Below, one piece after another: positions 45,134-56,030 of a DNA stretch of 64,000 bases (position 1 is the stretch's first letter; each line of letters opens with the position of its first letter). The stretch comes from Dendrophyllia cribrosa. Its lineage: Eukaryota; Cnidaria; Anthozoa; Scleractinia; Dendrophylliidae. The stretch spans positions 21,706,355 to 21,770,354 of the forward strand of contig JAJLRJ010000005.1 of NCBI GenBank assembly GCA_024195265.1, written 5' to 3'. The notes beneath the pieces are model-generated. The model was not told where the DNA came from and did no database searches. It saw only the letters and a program-made list of their open reading frames with translations. The position numbers and the translations under genes are program-made.

Positions 45134-46154
45134 AGGGGCATTGTCACGCAGATTTTGCTGTGTTTTGGTCAAAATACACTAAATTTATGACAAAGTACCT
45201 TTGCTCAAACATAAAATTGCTTTTAGAACACCAAGAAGATATTGGCTGCGGCCGCACTAGAGTAGTTAACCCGGTTATTTGCAATTAACTAATTAAAATT
45301 AACTGGTTTAACAAAATTCCTGATGTGGCCGCGTATTTTTAGCGTTCACCGAATTTTAACCGTGTTAGCGGTTCCCATGGAAATTAATTAGAACAATAGA
45401 TTTTTTAACCGGGTTAGGTTTATTTAAACCACCTCGCTAGGTGGTTTAGTGCAGGTTAACTTTCCCGATCTGTCAATCATCTTTGCTTACGCGGTAATTT
45501 TTGGCTTCCTGTTGAATTCGTAGACCTTCGTAGGGACGACTTTCAATTTCAAATAGAGAAAGGAAAACCGTCGTGTGTTTATGTTCTCCACAAAACCTAT
45601 AATTTGATCATTTGACGATGTTGTTTTGCAGGGAATAACAATATGTAAAATGCACGTGCAGAGGCATTGTTTTCGCTCATTAATCGTATTGTTTTGTGCA
45701 GCTTTCGCTAGCAAATGATAACATGGGCTCTCACGTTCAAAGTTCAACCTTCTGAAGTGCGGCCGCTCAGAAAAATAAACTCGGTTATTTCACTGTTCAC
45801 CAAGTTATTTTAACCGGGTTATTTTAACCGGGTTACTAAAAAAATAACCCAGTTAACTCACCAAGTGCGGCCGCAGCCAATATCAAGTGATTTCTTCAAG
45901 GAAGAACAAACCATAATAAGTTTTTCTGCGATTTTTTCAGACTCTTGGGAGGAACTTGAAAAAATTGGCCAATTTTTTCAAGTAGCAATCCATTTCCATC
46001 CTGGCCATCCGCAGCCAAAGATAACGAATACTAGTTTCTGTGCACTGATAGAGTATTTGTTAACAAAACTGGACCATCATTTGTAGGTTTCCATTGAAAC
46101 AAATATGTTTTTTGGCTTTTCAAAGTGATACTAAAAGTAGATGACAGTGTCCCT
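45134..46154. mobile_element. MITE with AGGGGCATTGTCA ends and TTAA duplication, hosting another MITE
   Basis: Ends AGGGGCATTGTCA and TGACAGTGTCCCT are inverses with two mismatches, flanked by TTAA (45,130-33; 46,155-58). A second family of this TTAA/AAAGGG type lies at 41.3 kb. The intact TGGCTGCGG MITE is inserted in it. Confidence 0.82.
45243..45879 (-). mobile_element. intact TGGCTGCGGCCGCACT MITE
   Basis: Inverted ends TGGCTGCGGCCGCACT/AGTGCGGCCGCAGCCA-type, possible ATAT duplication at 45,239-42 and 45,880-83. It is the inverse of 28,551-31,673 minus its inner insert, and gives the empty-site reference for that insertion. An 86-codon ORF (minus, 45,747-45,487) is shared with the other copy. 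Confidence 0.85.
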
Positions 46155-46260
46155 TTAAGTGACAAACAATAATCTTTTTTAAAAGTTAGTTTCATAGTCA
46201 ATTTCCTTGTTAATAAGGAGCGCATTTTGAAGACACCACCTGCGACGTCCTGGGTAGGCA

Positions 46261-46992
46261 TAAGAGCGCGATACGCCTGATTCGAGTGGAATACGAATGA
46301 TGTTGTAGGAGGAATGTGTTTTTTTATTCCTTATGTGTTTCTGACCCCTGTCCTTATCAAATGCAGTGGCGCCCTGGAGAAAAGATAGACCACCTAATTG
46401 CTATATCCCTTTTTCTTTTTGCACCTGGCCAGTCGGTCTGGTTAGCAAAGAGAAATTAGACTGTTATTAACATGGAAAAAAAACTTTCAAAATGCAGTCC
46501 AGGGTGAAGGACCACATTAAAAATATGAGTCTAAATCCTGCTGGAAGCCAATAATCAGTTGCCATTGGTGCGTTTACGGTTTTCTCGTTTTAACACAAAG
46601 GACAGCGTACACTGAAAGGGATGCGATAAGAGCGCGATAGGCCTGATTCGAGTGGAATACGAATGATGTTGTAGGAGGAATGTGTTTTTTTATTCCTTAT
46701 GTGTTTCTGACCCCTGTCCTTATCAAATGCAGTGGCGCCCTGGAGAAAAAATAGAACACCTAATTGCTATATCCCTTTTTCTTTTTGCACCTGGCCAGTC
46801 GGTCTGGTTAGCAAAGAGAAATTAGACTGTTATTAACATAGAAAAAAAACTTTCAAAATGCAGTCAAGGGTGAAGGACCACATTAAAAATATGAGTCTAA
46901 ATCCTGCTGAAAGCCAATAATCAGTTGCCATTGGTGCGTTTACGGTTTTCTCGTTTTAACACAAAGGACAGCGTACGCTGAAAGGGATGCAG
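46261..46992 (+). repeat. 366-bp tandem duplication, 2 copies
   Basis: Copies 46,261-46,626 and 46,627-46,992 differ at only a few positions (for example CGATACGCC/CGATAGGCC, AAAAGATAGACC/AAAAAATAGAAC). They contain TTCCTTATGTGTTTCTGACC and CTGGCCAGTCGGTCTGGTTA. No ORF. Confidence 0.92.
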
Positions 46993-47474
46993 TAAGAAAC
47001 TAAAACAATAGTATGATAGAATAAGTATAGTGTAATATTTCCTCCCTAGGTATTGTTATTCATAAGGTGTAGATAAGGTATGGGGAATCGCTCTGGCCTT
47101 CCCCTAGCCTACCTCCATACTTTAGTCCAAAGTAACACACCAACGGTATCAGGGCCAACAAACGTTTATTCCAGTCCTTGCCATTAACCACAAACTCGGC
47201 CCGCATACAAACACTACTGTTTCCCAATCCTTACTTAACATAATCAAAAGAAAGATACTTTTTATACAAAGACCTAGTATAGATAACCGTACCTAATATA
47301 GAGATACAAATATCAAGATTCGCACTTACAAGCATTATAATAGCATAATAAATGTCTTAATTATACAACCCAGGCTAACAAAGGCCAGAACCAAATTATT
47401 CTCTAGTAGTAGAACAGCTAAACTAATACTAAACCGGGAAAGCCTGGGTAAAACCCCTAAGGTTATTCATTTGC
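46993..47474 (-). other. probable 3' region of the small minus-strand gene
   Basis: Contains a minus-strand AATAAA at 47,170-47,165, about 305 bases past the stop of the candidate gene. Nothing else recognised. Confidence 0.4.
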
Positions 47475-49830
47475 CTATAGGATTCTCCCACCCGACGAGA
47501 TTACATCTTTCCAATCGGTCAGTGCTGCTAGCCCCTCCTGATCGGGAACCCCGGAAATATTCACCCACTTGAACGACCGTCGCTGTTCAATTTCAAGTGC
47601 ACGATTTCGAAACTCCATCCACGGGTCTGAACGCAAAACATTTCCATTTTCATCAAGCGGGATTATCTTTCTATTATGTCCCATCATCTAACGAGAGGTG
47701 AAGAAAAAAAAAATAGAGTTTAAACAGGGATCACGCAACGCGAGAAATGGAAGAGCACCAAACCAGCGACTACAAGAAAGCAAATCCCGGGGTTCCCGAT
47801 CAGGAGGGAGCAACTTCAGCACGTCTGAAACAGAGCGTCTGGTGGCTACCGAGAGGTACGGTAAACCAACAGGAGTCACTCACCCCGACCAAGAAAAGGG
47901 TAAAACGAACCTATACCCAACCGAAAAGGGCTACAAGGTGCGAAGGGAAATAGCTTAGTGAAATTAAATAAAACGCGAATGACACACCGAGGATTGGCAA
48001 CCAATGCAATATTTATTAACAGATTTACTTGAGAATCCAGACAATTCATCACACAAATTAGAACTAAGGTAACTGAAAGAAAAACTAAAGCAAGAAAAAA
48101 CTGCGCGAACACTAGCCGAATCATCCCATCTCCGATTGATAGTACAATATCTCCTACTCACAATCTAAAGCAAAATGTTATTGTATTACAATTACTATTA
48201 TATTACAATTATTATATTGTTAATTTAATTTATTGGCGTTAGATAATTACAATATTAGACCATTATCGTTAAAGCGTAAATAAAATAAAACATATAAGGA
48301 CCACATATAACCCGCAATAACACAGCTAAAAATAAAAAACCGTGAAGACCACGATAAATCTCACAAAAAGATGACCTCTATACAGGTATTTGCGGACGCT
48401 TTTGAAATCCTGAACGACATCAATAAGACAAAAACCGGCCCCATTTTAGGCAACAGCAAAGCATGAATAGTTACGGCCACCCGAGGCAAACCCCACTGGG
48501 AGCTGAGTACAAGAGGCAATTAGAACTTAACAAATATTACCGAACCAGAACCTTACAAGCAAATTCATAAACACCTCTCACGGCTTTCGGCATTTCAACA
48601 AACAAATTCAAAACAAGCCAAGACACCTCGTTTCGGTAAATCACAGTATAACACATGAAAAGGAGTCTCGCCGCAAAGACTTGTCAGAACAATTCTCTAT
48701 AAAAGGTATAGAAATTATTTTTTAACAACTGAATGAAAAACACAAACGAAAAATCCACAGGCAAGACGAACAAACAGACATTTGCGTCTTAGACAGGTTT
48801 TATGAACAGATTAAAACAGACAAAAATAAAATAATTACACTGCTTAGGCAAAAGCACACATGAGTAATCACTCCTCGCAGGCAGATCTACCAAAAAACTC
48901 GCCTTTTCAGGCCAAAATCATTACAATCACTACACTTTAAGCAATTAAAAGCAGCATCTCAATAACGCGCCAGGCAGCAATACACATCACAGGTAAGTCT
49001 AACACGTGGAAAAAATCTCGCCACTACGACAAAACCACAGGCAAAAATATTCACAATCATAGTCAATATCAACCTTTGCTTATTTAAAACAATTGCCACG
49101 CCGCCACAAGCAACACCACACAGGCAAGGCTAGTTAACACGTGAAAATACTTCAGCCACTTCAGGCAAAACCACACAGGCAAAACAATCTCACAATTCCC
49201 GACGCCGCCACAGGCAACACCACACAGGCAAAATAAAAAACCACACAAGAAAATACTGCCGCCACTTCAGGCAAAAACCACACAGGCAATTCACGCAATT
49301 TCCAACGCCGCCTCAGGCAACACCACACAGGCAAATTTACCCCACAGGTAATACTGCCACCACTTCAGGCAAAACCACACAGGCAATTCAAGTAATTTCC
49401 AACGCCGCCCCAGGCAATACGGCACATAAGCAAATTTTACCCCACAGGTAAGACTAGCCGACTAGAAATTATCCCGCCGGACAGTCAAACAAATTCTAGA
49501 TACTTTACTGCTCATGCAAAAATGAACAAGCACAACTTGGGGTATCTCGCCACTACATGCAAACTAAGGACAAACACGAGGAATTTAACTAGTCTGCGGC
49601 ACGAAACGAGCTAAAGCCCCGAAAAGACTAACGAAGGTGAGAACTTAACGTACCTCATCCTGAACTCGTCCAGCGACAACTTGTTGCGCTTCCACCGCTG
49701 GGACAACTGCTGGGGCGACTGCCGGAACAACTGCTGGAGCAACCGCCGGGGCAACCGCTTGAGGAGGGTTCACAACTTGTTGAATAACTTCAACCGGGAC
49801 GGCTTGAGGTACTTGTTCGGCATCAGCCAT
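47475..49830 (-). CDS. candidate two-exon gene, 129-residue Ala/Pro/Val-rich protein, unrecognised
   Basis: Exon 1 is 49,830-49,654: ATG, 59 codons, MADAEQVPQAVPVEVIQQVV then an APAVAPAVVPAVAPAVVPAV repeat, donor GTACGT. Exon 2 is 47,687-47,475: acceptor CTCGTTAG, 70 codons, MMGHNRKIIPLDENGNV, WMEFRNRALEIEQRRSFKW, GVPDQEGLAALTDWKDVI, stop. Both boundaries are phase 0. A TATATAAT box on the minus strand at 49,934-49,926 lies about 100 bases upstream of the ATG, and an AATAAA lies downstream. I know no family for it; it could also be the ORF1-like part of a transposon. The ~2-kb intron holds degenerate CACAGGCAA repeats. Expression is unproven. Confidence 0.42.
48990..49450. repeat. degenerate minisatellite, ~100-bp unit
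   Basis: Repeated CACTTCAGGCAAAACCACAC, AGGCAA and CAACGCCGCC(T/C)CAGGCAA blocks at roughly 95-107-bp spacing, inside the intron of the candidate gene above. Confidence 0.75.
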
Positions 49831-49925
49831 GAGGTCAGTTGGGTAGAACCTTGAACGCACCTCGCTAAACTAGATTTGAGCTCGCGGCCTCAAGTTGAGT
49901 GACAGGGTGTGGCACAATGCAATCT

Positions 49926-49934
49926 ATTATATAG
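49926..49934 (-). promoter_or_regulatory. TATA-box-like element for the minus-strand candidate gene
   Basis: TATATAAT on the minus strand, followed by about 95 bases of GC-richer leader before the ATG at 49,830. Confidence 0.4.
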
Positions 49935-50165
49935 CATATTCAAATAATCCCAAGGGAGTTAATTACCAATGCAAACTAAGTTTGCATAGCAATAAAAATG
50001 CACTAGAAAATATATTCCATTGTTTAACCGTTTACAACATTGTTTAGCATAGATAACAACAGCAATAAGTGTTGTATAAACAACTTGTTTTGAATAGGAG
50101 GTGGGGGTTGACTTATCCACTAAAGCTCAGTTCACTTGGTTAAAGACTTTCACCAATGATTTGCT

Positions 50166-50390
50166 GTAGAGATTGTGGTGAAGTTTGAATTGTTTTATAA
50201 TAACAAGACGTTTATTGACCAATTAAAGAACTCACTACAGGATCAATGTGATGTCACAATTAATCTGTCATCTATCTCGGCCGTTATCGGGCGTAAACCG
50301 GTAATATTTGACCGTGCTGGTAATGTTTCTTGCATTTCAGAATTAATTCAGAATCATTTTGAACCGTGCAAGGATAGAAAAAAACACTGA
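50166..50390 (+). CDS. possible terminal exon or small ORF, unrecognised
   Basis: After a possible acceptor (TTGCTGTAG) the frame reads IVVKFELFYNNKTFIDQLKN, SLQDQCDVTINLSSIS, VIGRKPVIFDRAGNVSCISE, FEPCKDRKKH, stop. The composition is convincingly protein-like, but there is no ATG (GTG at 50,175) and no upstream exon was found. Confidence 0.3.
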   Translation, partial: VEIVVKFELFYNNKTFIDQLKNSLQDQCDVTINLSSISAVIGRKPVIFDRAGNVSCISELIQNHFEPCKDRKKH

Positions 50391-51017
50391 GGGGAAGAAA
50401 CATAAATCGTTTGATATACAATGACGACGAGAGAAAAAATAAACTCGACATGAGACCGGGATGTAATTACTGAACCGGGCGAAAACTCAGTCAAACCAGA
50501 AAAAGCATTTAAACCTCGGGAGTTTGTGCTCCCGGAACGATCGTGAAAATTCTCTTCTTAGTTCAATTATAGGCAGCCCAAGCACGGAGTGTGACACGCG
50601 TGTCGTAACGTTTGGCTTGCGTTGTTGTTTTACTAGTGAAATATAAAGGAGCTTAAAGGTTTGCTTGTGAACTTCAACAGTCGTTGAGTTCAAACGAAAT
50701 CATATTGTTTAGTTACACTAACCTTGCATTCCTGGTGTGGTATTTGACGTTAGTTTTATCCTCTGACCGCTATTTCCTGTTTTATTCAAAATTGAAGTTC
50801 AACATGTTTACTAACAGTGGTAAGGCAGGAATCAATTCATGATGAACAAGAACTCTACGAGTATTTTAATCGGGTTGTTAAGGTTTTATATTATTATTGG
50901 GTTTTATAAAATGCTCAAGGAAATGCGCGCGCTGTGATTGGTTAAACCGAGTTCATTATAACTCGATAAAGCACGCGCGTGACGTGAGGTTCATTATAAC
51001 CGTTTTTATTTTATAAA
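50391..51017. other. intergenic, nothing recognised
   Basis: No supported ORF. 50,930-51,000 holds GAGTTCATTATAACTCG-type short inverted motifs. Confidence 0.4.
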
Positions 51018-51206
51018 AGAAATAAAAAAACTTGTTCCTCGTGCATTGTTGAGTTATATAAGCACTTGGGAATTTTTAAGAACACTCGAGAAGTGCGAGA
51101 AGCACTCGCCTTTGGCTCGTGCTTCTCTGCACTTCTCTCGTGTTCTTAAAAATTCCCGCGTGCTTATATAACTCAATAATGCACTCGGCGCGTTTTTTAT
51201 TTCTTT
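51018..51206. mobile_element. foldback element, ~90-bp arms
   Basis: AAGAAATAAAAAAACTTG, GCATTGTTGAGTTATATAAG, TTTTTAAGAACACTCGAGAA, then the inverse TTCTCTCGTGTTCTTAAAAA, GCTTATATAACTCAATAATG and TTTTTTATTTCTTT. Confidence 0.88.
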
Positions 51207-52295
51207 AGTATTGTTCGTTTTTTAATATTTGAGGGGATGGGTTTAGATTGGGTTGATATAGTAATTATTTTTGATTATGTGGATAATTTTAGTTGGTGAG
51301 TTATTTGTTTATGTCGATACTTCTCGTCGGTTAGTCACTGGATTGCTGGATCAATGGTTGGCATATTTTTTGTATGAGTTGTAAAGTTTGGTTAGTAATT
51401 GTGCTGACGAGATCTGTGTTTTACGGAACGTTATTACTATCTTGTATATTTAAAGGGCTGAAGATAGAAGGTAAAAAGGTTGGTTTCATATTCGAAACAA
51501 ACAGCCAAAAATACACTTTCACTTATTCCTCCTCTTTCTTTGAATTAACGCCATGAACGCCATTTTCCGCCACTTGACATGGTTTCACGCAATCCAAAAA
51601 CTCTCTGCTCATTTCATGAATCTATGTTATGGAGTGTTTTGTAAATTTTGGGGTATGTTTGGGAGCATCTAGGAAGGAGGCGGGGGGCCGGGGGGGGGGG
51701 GGGGGGGGGGGGGCATTATTGTAGAGAAAAGATCCAAAGTCGCTTTTATCCGGGAGATTTGGTGACCCGTACGGCCGAGACCAAGAGATTCATTCCGTAT
51801 AATCCGGGAGAGTTGGCATAAGTGCACAATGTGACCTTCAGAGAATCACTCTGATAATCTACCGCGCTAACAACTTCTGTATTATTCCGAAAATAGCATT
51901 CAAGGCTCGATTTCTACTACGAAACACCGTTCATTTTATAAATCGCGCTAGCCCGATTAATAAATTAACCATCTTCACAAAAACCGATATATGTTCCGCA
52001 ATATTAAATTCCTTATCTTCAGAGCTTCACAGCCTAAGGTCTAATTGACTTTTATTTTCTTGCCATTTTTACGGCATCACACAGTCCACCGATGCGGCGA
52101 AAAACGAGGGACTTGCCAACACACTTCCACTGCCACACTCCACGCAATGGGATGCTTTTGGTACAATCATGGCAATTAACTGAAGGCTGGCGTCACACAG
52201 ATAAATGCGTTTAAATCTAGTTTTCCCTTGAATATGGTCAATCCTAGCTGTAACGCTGTCATAATATTTTTTTGCAGAAGCAGTAACAAAGTTAA
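51207..52295. other. intergenic with a G homopolymer
   Basis: G-rich run at about 51,680-51,713. No supported gene. Confidence 0.4.
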
Positions 52296-52309
52296 TAATA
52301 ATAATAATT

Positions 52310-52350
<41 letters not shown>
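52296..52350. repeat. (AAT)n microsatellite
   Basis: AAT trinucleotide tract abutting the 5'-truncated LINE. Confidence 0.95.
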
Positions 52351-52352
<2 letters not shown>

Positions 52353-53310
52353 GAGGTATTTATTAAGAAAGTTGGAGATAGCAGTGTAGTCAACATCTCC
52401 GAGGCTGTGGACCCAAAGGAATACAAAGTTAATGAAGCAAAGGAGACGGAGAGTGAATGGAAGCAGAAAAGAATGCATGGGCAGTATGTGAGAGAAAAGG
52501 AAGGCATTGACTGGGATAGAACTTGGCAGTGGATTGCAAGAGGAGACTTAAATGGATGTACTGAAGCCTTGATATGCAGTGCCCAGGAACAGGCTTTGAG
52601 AACAAATTATATAAGTCATCATATTGATCACACAGCAGAATCTCCTTTGTGCAGAATGTGTGGAAGCAAGGGAGAAACGGTGGCTCATTTGGCAAGTGAG
52701 TGTAGTAAGCTGGCGCAGACAGAATATAAAGGAAGGCACGATAACGTAGCACGGTATATTCACTGGCAACTTTGTGGCAAATGTGGATTTGAAAGAGCTA
52801 ACAGCTGGTACGAACAGAAACCTGAGGGAGTGGTGGAAAGTGAAAACTTCAAGATACTATGGGATTTCACAGTCCAGTGTGATCGGAAAATTGAAGCAAG
52901 AAGACCAGACATTGTCTTTTTTGATAAGAAAGAGAGTGAGGTGATTATAATTGATGTTGCCATCCCAGGTGACAACAGGGTGAGAAATAAGGAGCTCGAG
53001 AAGATTGAGAAATACCAACTATTGAAAGATGAAGTGGCAAAACTCTGGCACATGCGGAAAGTCACTGTCGTCCCAGTTGTTATCGGGGCACTTGGTGCCA
53101 TTTCAGTCAACTGTGAGAAGTACATGAAGCAAACAAACAAACAGCATTGTTGGGTACAGCAAAGATCCTGAGAAAGGTGCTGTCCTTTTAAGAGGAAAGA
53201 AAGAAAAGTTCTGGAACCCATGGTGACATGTTGGAACCCGCTTCCAGGAAATATCAACCAGACAGAACATTGTGCCTGAGCCTTAAAGGAATAAACATAA
53301 TAATAATAAT
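52353..53310 (+). pseudogene. REL-endonuclease LINE 3' end (R2/R4/NeSL-like), 5'-truncated
   Basis: The open frame from 52,353 to 53,171 has no ATG and starts mid-protein. It encodes a C-terminal zinc knuckle (CRMCGSKGETVAHLASEC) followed by a restriction-like endonuclease: RYIHWQLC, ILWDFTVQCDRKI, RRPDIVFFDKK (PD motif), VIIIDVAIPGDNRV (D..xI) and KIEKYQLLKDEV. CCHC plus PD-(D/E)xK downstream of RT is the layout of site-specific LINEs such as R2, R4/Dong and NeSL. The RT is entirely missing. The 3' UTR ends in a short (AAT)n at 53,297-53,310. The frame itself is unbroken, so the copy is probably young. Confidence 0.82.
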
Positions 53311-53407
53311 TGTAAGACATAATAAGAGTTGTTGTTTTCACATTGATGAGAGTTTCTCGGATATTTGACTGCAGTTACAAATTTCTTGGTCAACCGGAGC
53401 CTATATG

Positions 53408-53598
53408 TTAATGGGTCATTTCCGAGTTGCCTTTAGCCTCTCTATCAAAGCGAGGCTAGGTGCGAAACCTTTCATATGAAAATGAGTTATCATTTACATG
53501 CAAATAAGTTTTATTTGCATGTGAATGAAAACTCATTTTCATATGAAAGGTTTCGCACCTAGCCTCGCTTTAATAGAGGCTAAAGGCAACTCGGAAAT
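53408..53598. mobile_element. foldback MITE, ~80-bp arms
   Basis: CATTTCCGAGTTGCCTTTAG ... GCGAGGCTAGGTGCGAAACC ... CATATGAAAATGAG is mirrored almost perfectly by CTCATTTTCATATGAAAGG ... CTAAAGGCAACTCGGAAATG. Confidence 0.88.
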
Positions 53599-53619
53599 GG
53601 ACTATTGCGATTGTACTAA

Positions 53620-53930
53620 AGCCTGGTTTCCATATAATCGTAACGATCGCAGCGATCGTTACGATCGACGATCGCTGCGATTCTTGCGACCCTTGCGATC
53701 ATATGGAAACAAAACGTTGCGATCCTTGCGATTGCGGTCGCAGAGATCGATCGCAGAGATAGATCGCAACGATCGCAAGGATCGCAACGTTTTGGTTTCC
53801 ATATGATCGCAAGGGTCGCAAGAATCGCAACGATCGTCGATCGTAACGATCGCTGCGATCGTTGCGATCGTTGCGATCGTTGCGATCGTTGCGATCGTTG
53901 CGATCGTTGCGATTATATGGAAACCAGGCT
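53620..53930. mobile_element. GATCG-rich MITE with AGCCTGGTTTCCATAT ends, TAA duplication
   Basis: Ends AGCCTGGTTTCCATATAATC and GATTATATGGAAACCAGGCT are inverses, flanked by TAA at 53,617-19 and 53,931-33. The interior is built from CGATCG palindromes and ends with about seven tandem TGCGATCGT 9-mers (53,853-53,913). Internal ATATGGAAACAAAACGTTGC/GCAACGTTTTGGTTTCCATA blocks suggest a dimeric structure. It shares its terminal motif and duplication with the 36.5-kb Harbinger-type element. Confidence 0.88.
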
Positions 53931-54054
53931 TAAGAGGTCGGCATTAGGTAACATAGGATGAAGTAAGTCGGACACCTTATTGAGAATTATACAACGTAAT
54001 GTCGACACTTGGAATTTTATTTTCAATAAATTTTTAAGTGTAAAAAAATCCCCA

Positions 54055-54140
54055 CTCAGGATTGAACCTGTGACCACAGCTAGACTTAGGCTTACATAGC
54101 CTACCGTACCCCTGTACCACCTAGCTTCTCGGGTTGCTTA
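54055..54140 (-). repeat. tRNA-like SINE head or tRNA relic
   Basis: Minus-strand GCTAGGTGGTACAGGGG (A-box-like) and AGGTTCAATCCTGAG (perfect B box). No clean cloverleaf; not called as a functional tRNA. Confidence 0.5.
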
Positions 54141-54229
54141 TTCATAAATTTAACTATATAAACTGCTGACCCCAACCTCAACTGAAAGCTAACCAGTTAA
54201 TCCGTTATATAACAATGTGTCCAATCTGG

Positions 54230-54455
54230 TCTCAGTCGTGTCCCATGAAGTTCAACAAGTTGAACTCCGTGAGACATGTCGCGGGGACAAAATGTTCCTA
54301 AAATTGGTGTTGCACAATTATGATAGTATCAGTTCACACGAGGGGACGTGTCGCTGCAACATGTCCCTGAGACATGTCCCCGCGACATTTTCATGTGGTG
54401 GGCAAACGCTATGATTTTTTCCCTGCTACATGACCCCTCGTGTCTGACCACCTTA
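54230..54455. repeat. repeat rich in ACATGTC(G/C)C motifs
   Basis: GAGACATGTCGCGGGGACAA and its inverse TGTCCCCGCGACA, plus ACGAGGGGACGTGTCGC. Probably a small MITE; ends not defined. Confidence 0.5.
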
Positions 54456-54670
54456 AGGATTGTTAGGAAATTTCGTGGACACAACAGTGCGTAACAATTT
54501 GCAAAGATATCAAAGCGGAATAAATAAATTTCGGAACAGCTCAGATTTTTTAATATATGATTTATTAAAATATTTCTAAAATCTTAAGAATATTCAAGCT
54601 TTGGATGTCATTTAAAAAACGTTTTTCTTCACTTAGTCTTCTTATATCAGTAATTTTTATATGTCCATAC

Positions 54671-54908
54671 ACACTGGTCAAAGCAAACAAGCCGCTCCGA
54701 TTCGTGGGACAGCAGCCGCTGGTGGTTTGGTCTGATTGTAGTCGTAGCCCTGGCTGTTTTATTTGTCAAGTACCGCATTGCACGGCGATTAATGAAGAGG
54801 AACAAGGTCGGGGATCTGTACACCACCAAAAAGTAGCAGATGAGACGAAAAAAAACGCTTACATCCAGGAGGATGACATGATCGAGAAGGAAGACTGTCT
54901 CCTTCTAG
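54671..54908 (+). pseudogene. degenerate copy of the ZP gene's last exon
   Basis: Closely matches 43,050-43,281 from ACACTGGTCAAAG to CTTCTAG. Damage: one base lost in the Gly-rich run (GGTGGTTTGG), an in-frame-type nonsense TAG in CAAAAAGTAGCAG where the gene has GAGCAG, two extra A residues before CGCTTACATCC, and extra CTGTCT before the end. The acceptor AG is gone. No other ZP exons are near, so this is a partial duplication, about 0.9-1.1 kb upstream of the second surface-protein gene. Confidence 0.85.
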
Positions 54909-56030
54909 CACTAGGAGGATACATAGACTTCAGTGTCCATCGAGGCTTGTTAACGTTAATAGCAGTGGCGAAGAGAACGGCAAATTACCTTTCCCCTTCC
55001 CGCCAAAAGGACCTGAGTTTTTATTCAGGCTTCTTTGTAACACACCAGAATGTCGTTAACTAAACGCGCGCCATAGTTTCAGTTTCTTTTCTGTTCGGCA
55101 GACATGCATATAGTGTGGAACCTTCATTAACTGAACACCCTCGGGACAAGGAAATAGGTTCCCGTAATGGAGATGTCCCCTAAATACAGGTTTAGCCTAT
55201 CTTGGTTACGTAATAATAAACCACCTTACTTAGAATACTTACGAATACAGAGAGTTGGACTTGTTTTGACTTGACACTTGTAGATTTTTGTAAATGCCCA
55301 TGATAAGGAAATATACGAGCATGTTTAGGAAATAAAATGTATTTTTTATTTTCATTTTGAAATGCAGGCAGAAAAGTATTTATTTATTTATTTATGTATT
55401 TGTATTATTTGTTTAAGTACAGATAAGTCTTCTATTAATAATAAGCATTATAGATTGCATTAAGGCTGATTTAGACGGCACAACTTTGTCGCATGCGATT
55501 TTTTGTAACGCGCGCTGCTTGCCAAGTTATGTAACATCAATGCTCATAACTAATAACTACCAATAATTAAAATTTGTCTGTCAGTATTTTGATAACATGC
55601 GGCGTTTTAACATTTTTATTATTGTTAGAAAAGCGTTGACGGGGGACTAGCAACTCAATCAGTAATTATATTCACTGGCATGTGTAACCCTGTTTATTAT
55701 AAATAAAGTTCATTATTATTAGGACTCAGTCAACCAGTCGTGGTTGACTCTAACGTTTACTTCTCCAGCTTGTTTTTAACAGCACTTTATTCAATTCGTC
55801 TTTCTAAATTAAATTCAAGGAAACATCTGCAGTAACCAAGCAATTACGTTTGGCGTATTGAGGCAGGTGATGTTTGTTTTTGTGTCATCGCCAGTCATTG
55901 TCCCACTCATTTTCAATGAAGCTGCATCAACGCCAACATTGCTGTAAAATATTTCATTTGAAAGGCTGATTTATTTATTTATCACGCCAGTTTAAATCGA
56001 AAAAGAAAACGTTCTGGAGAAAAATTCATC
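54909..56030 (+). other. intergenic region upstream of the PAN-EGF gene
   Basis: No coding sequence recognised. It should contain the promoter of the downstream gene; AT-rich, no clear TATA box singled out. Confidence 0.4.

Noticed and set aside
49645..49860. GTG start at 49,860 for the Ala/Pro/Val-rich ORF
   Set aside because: The ATG at 49,830 is downstream of the TATA box and is a normal eukaryotic start.
52176..52752. Leu/Tyr-rich minus-strand ORFs
   Set aside because: Derived from the AAT microsatellite and antisense to the LINE.
53525..53806. Arg/Asp-rich ORF (RNDRSDRYDRRS) at 53.6 kb
   Set aside because: Produced by CGATCG repeats in a MITE.
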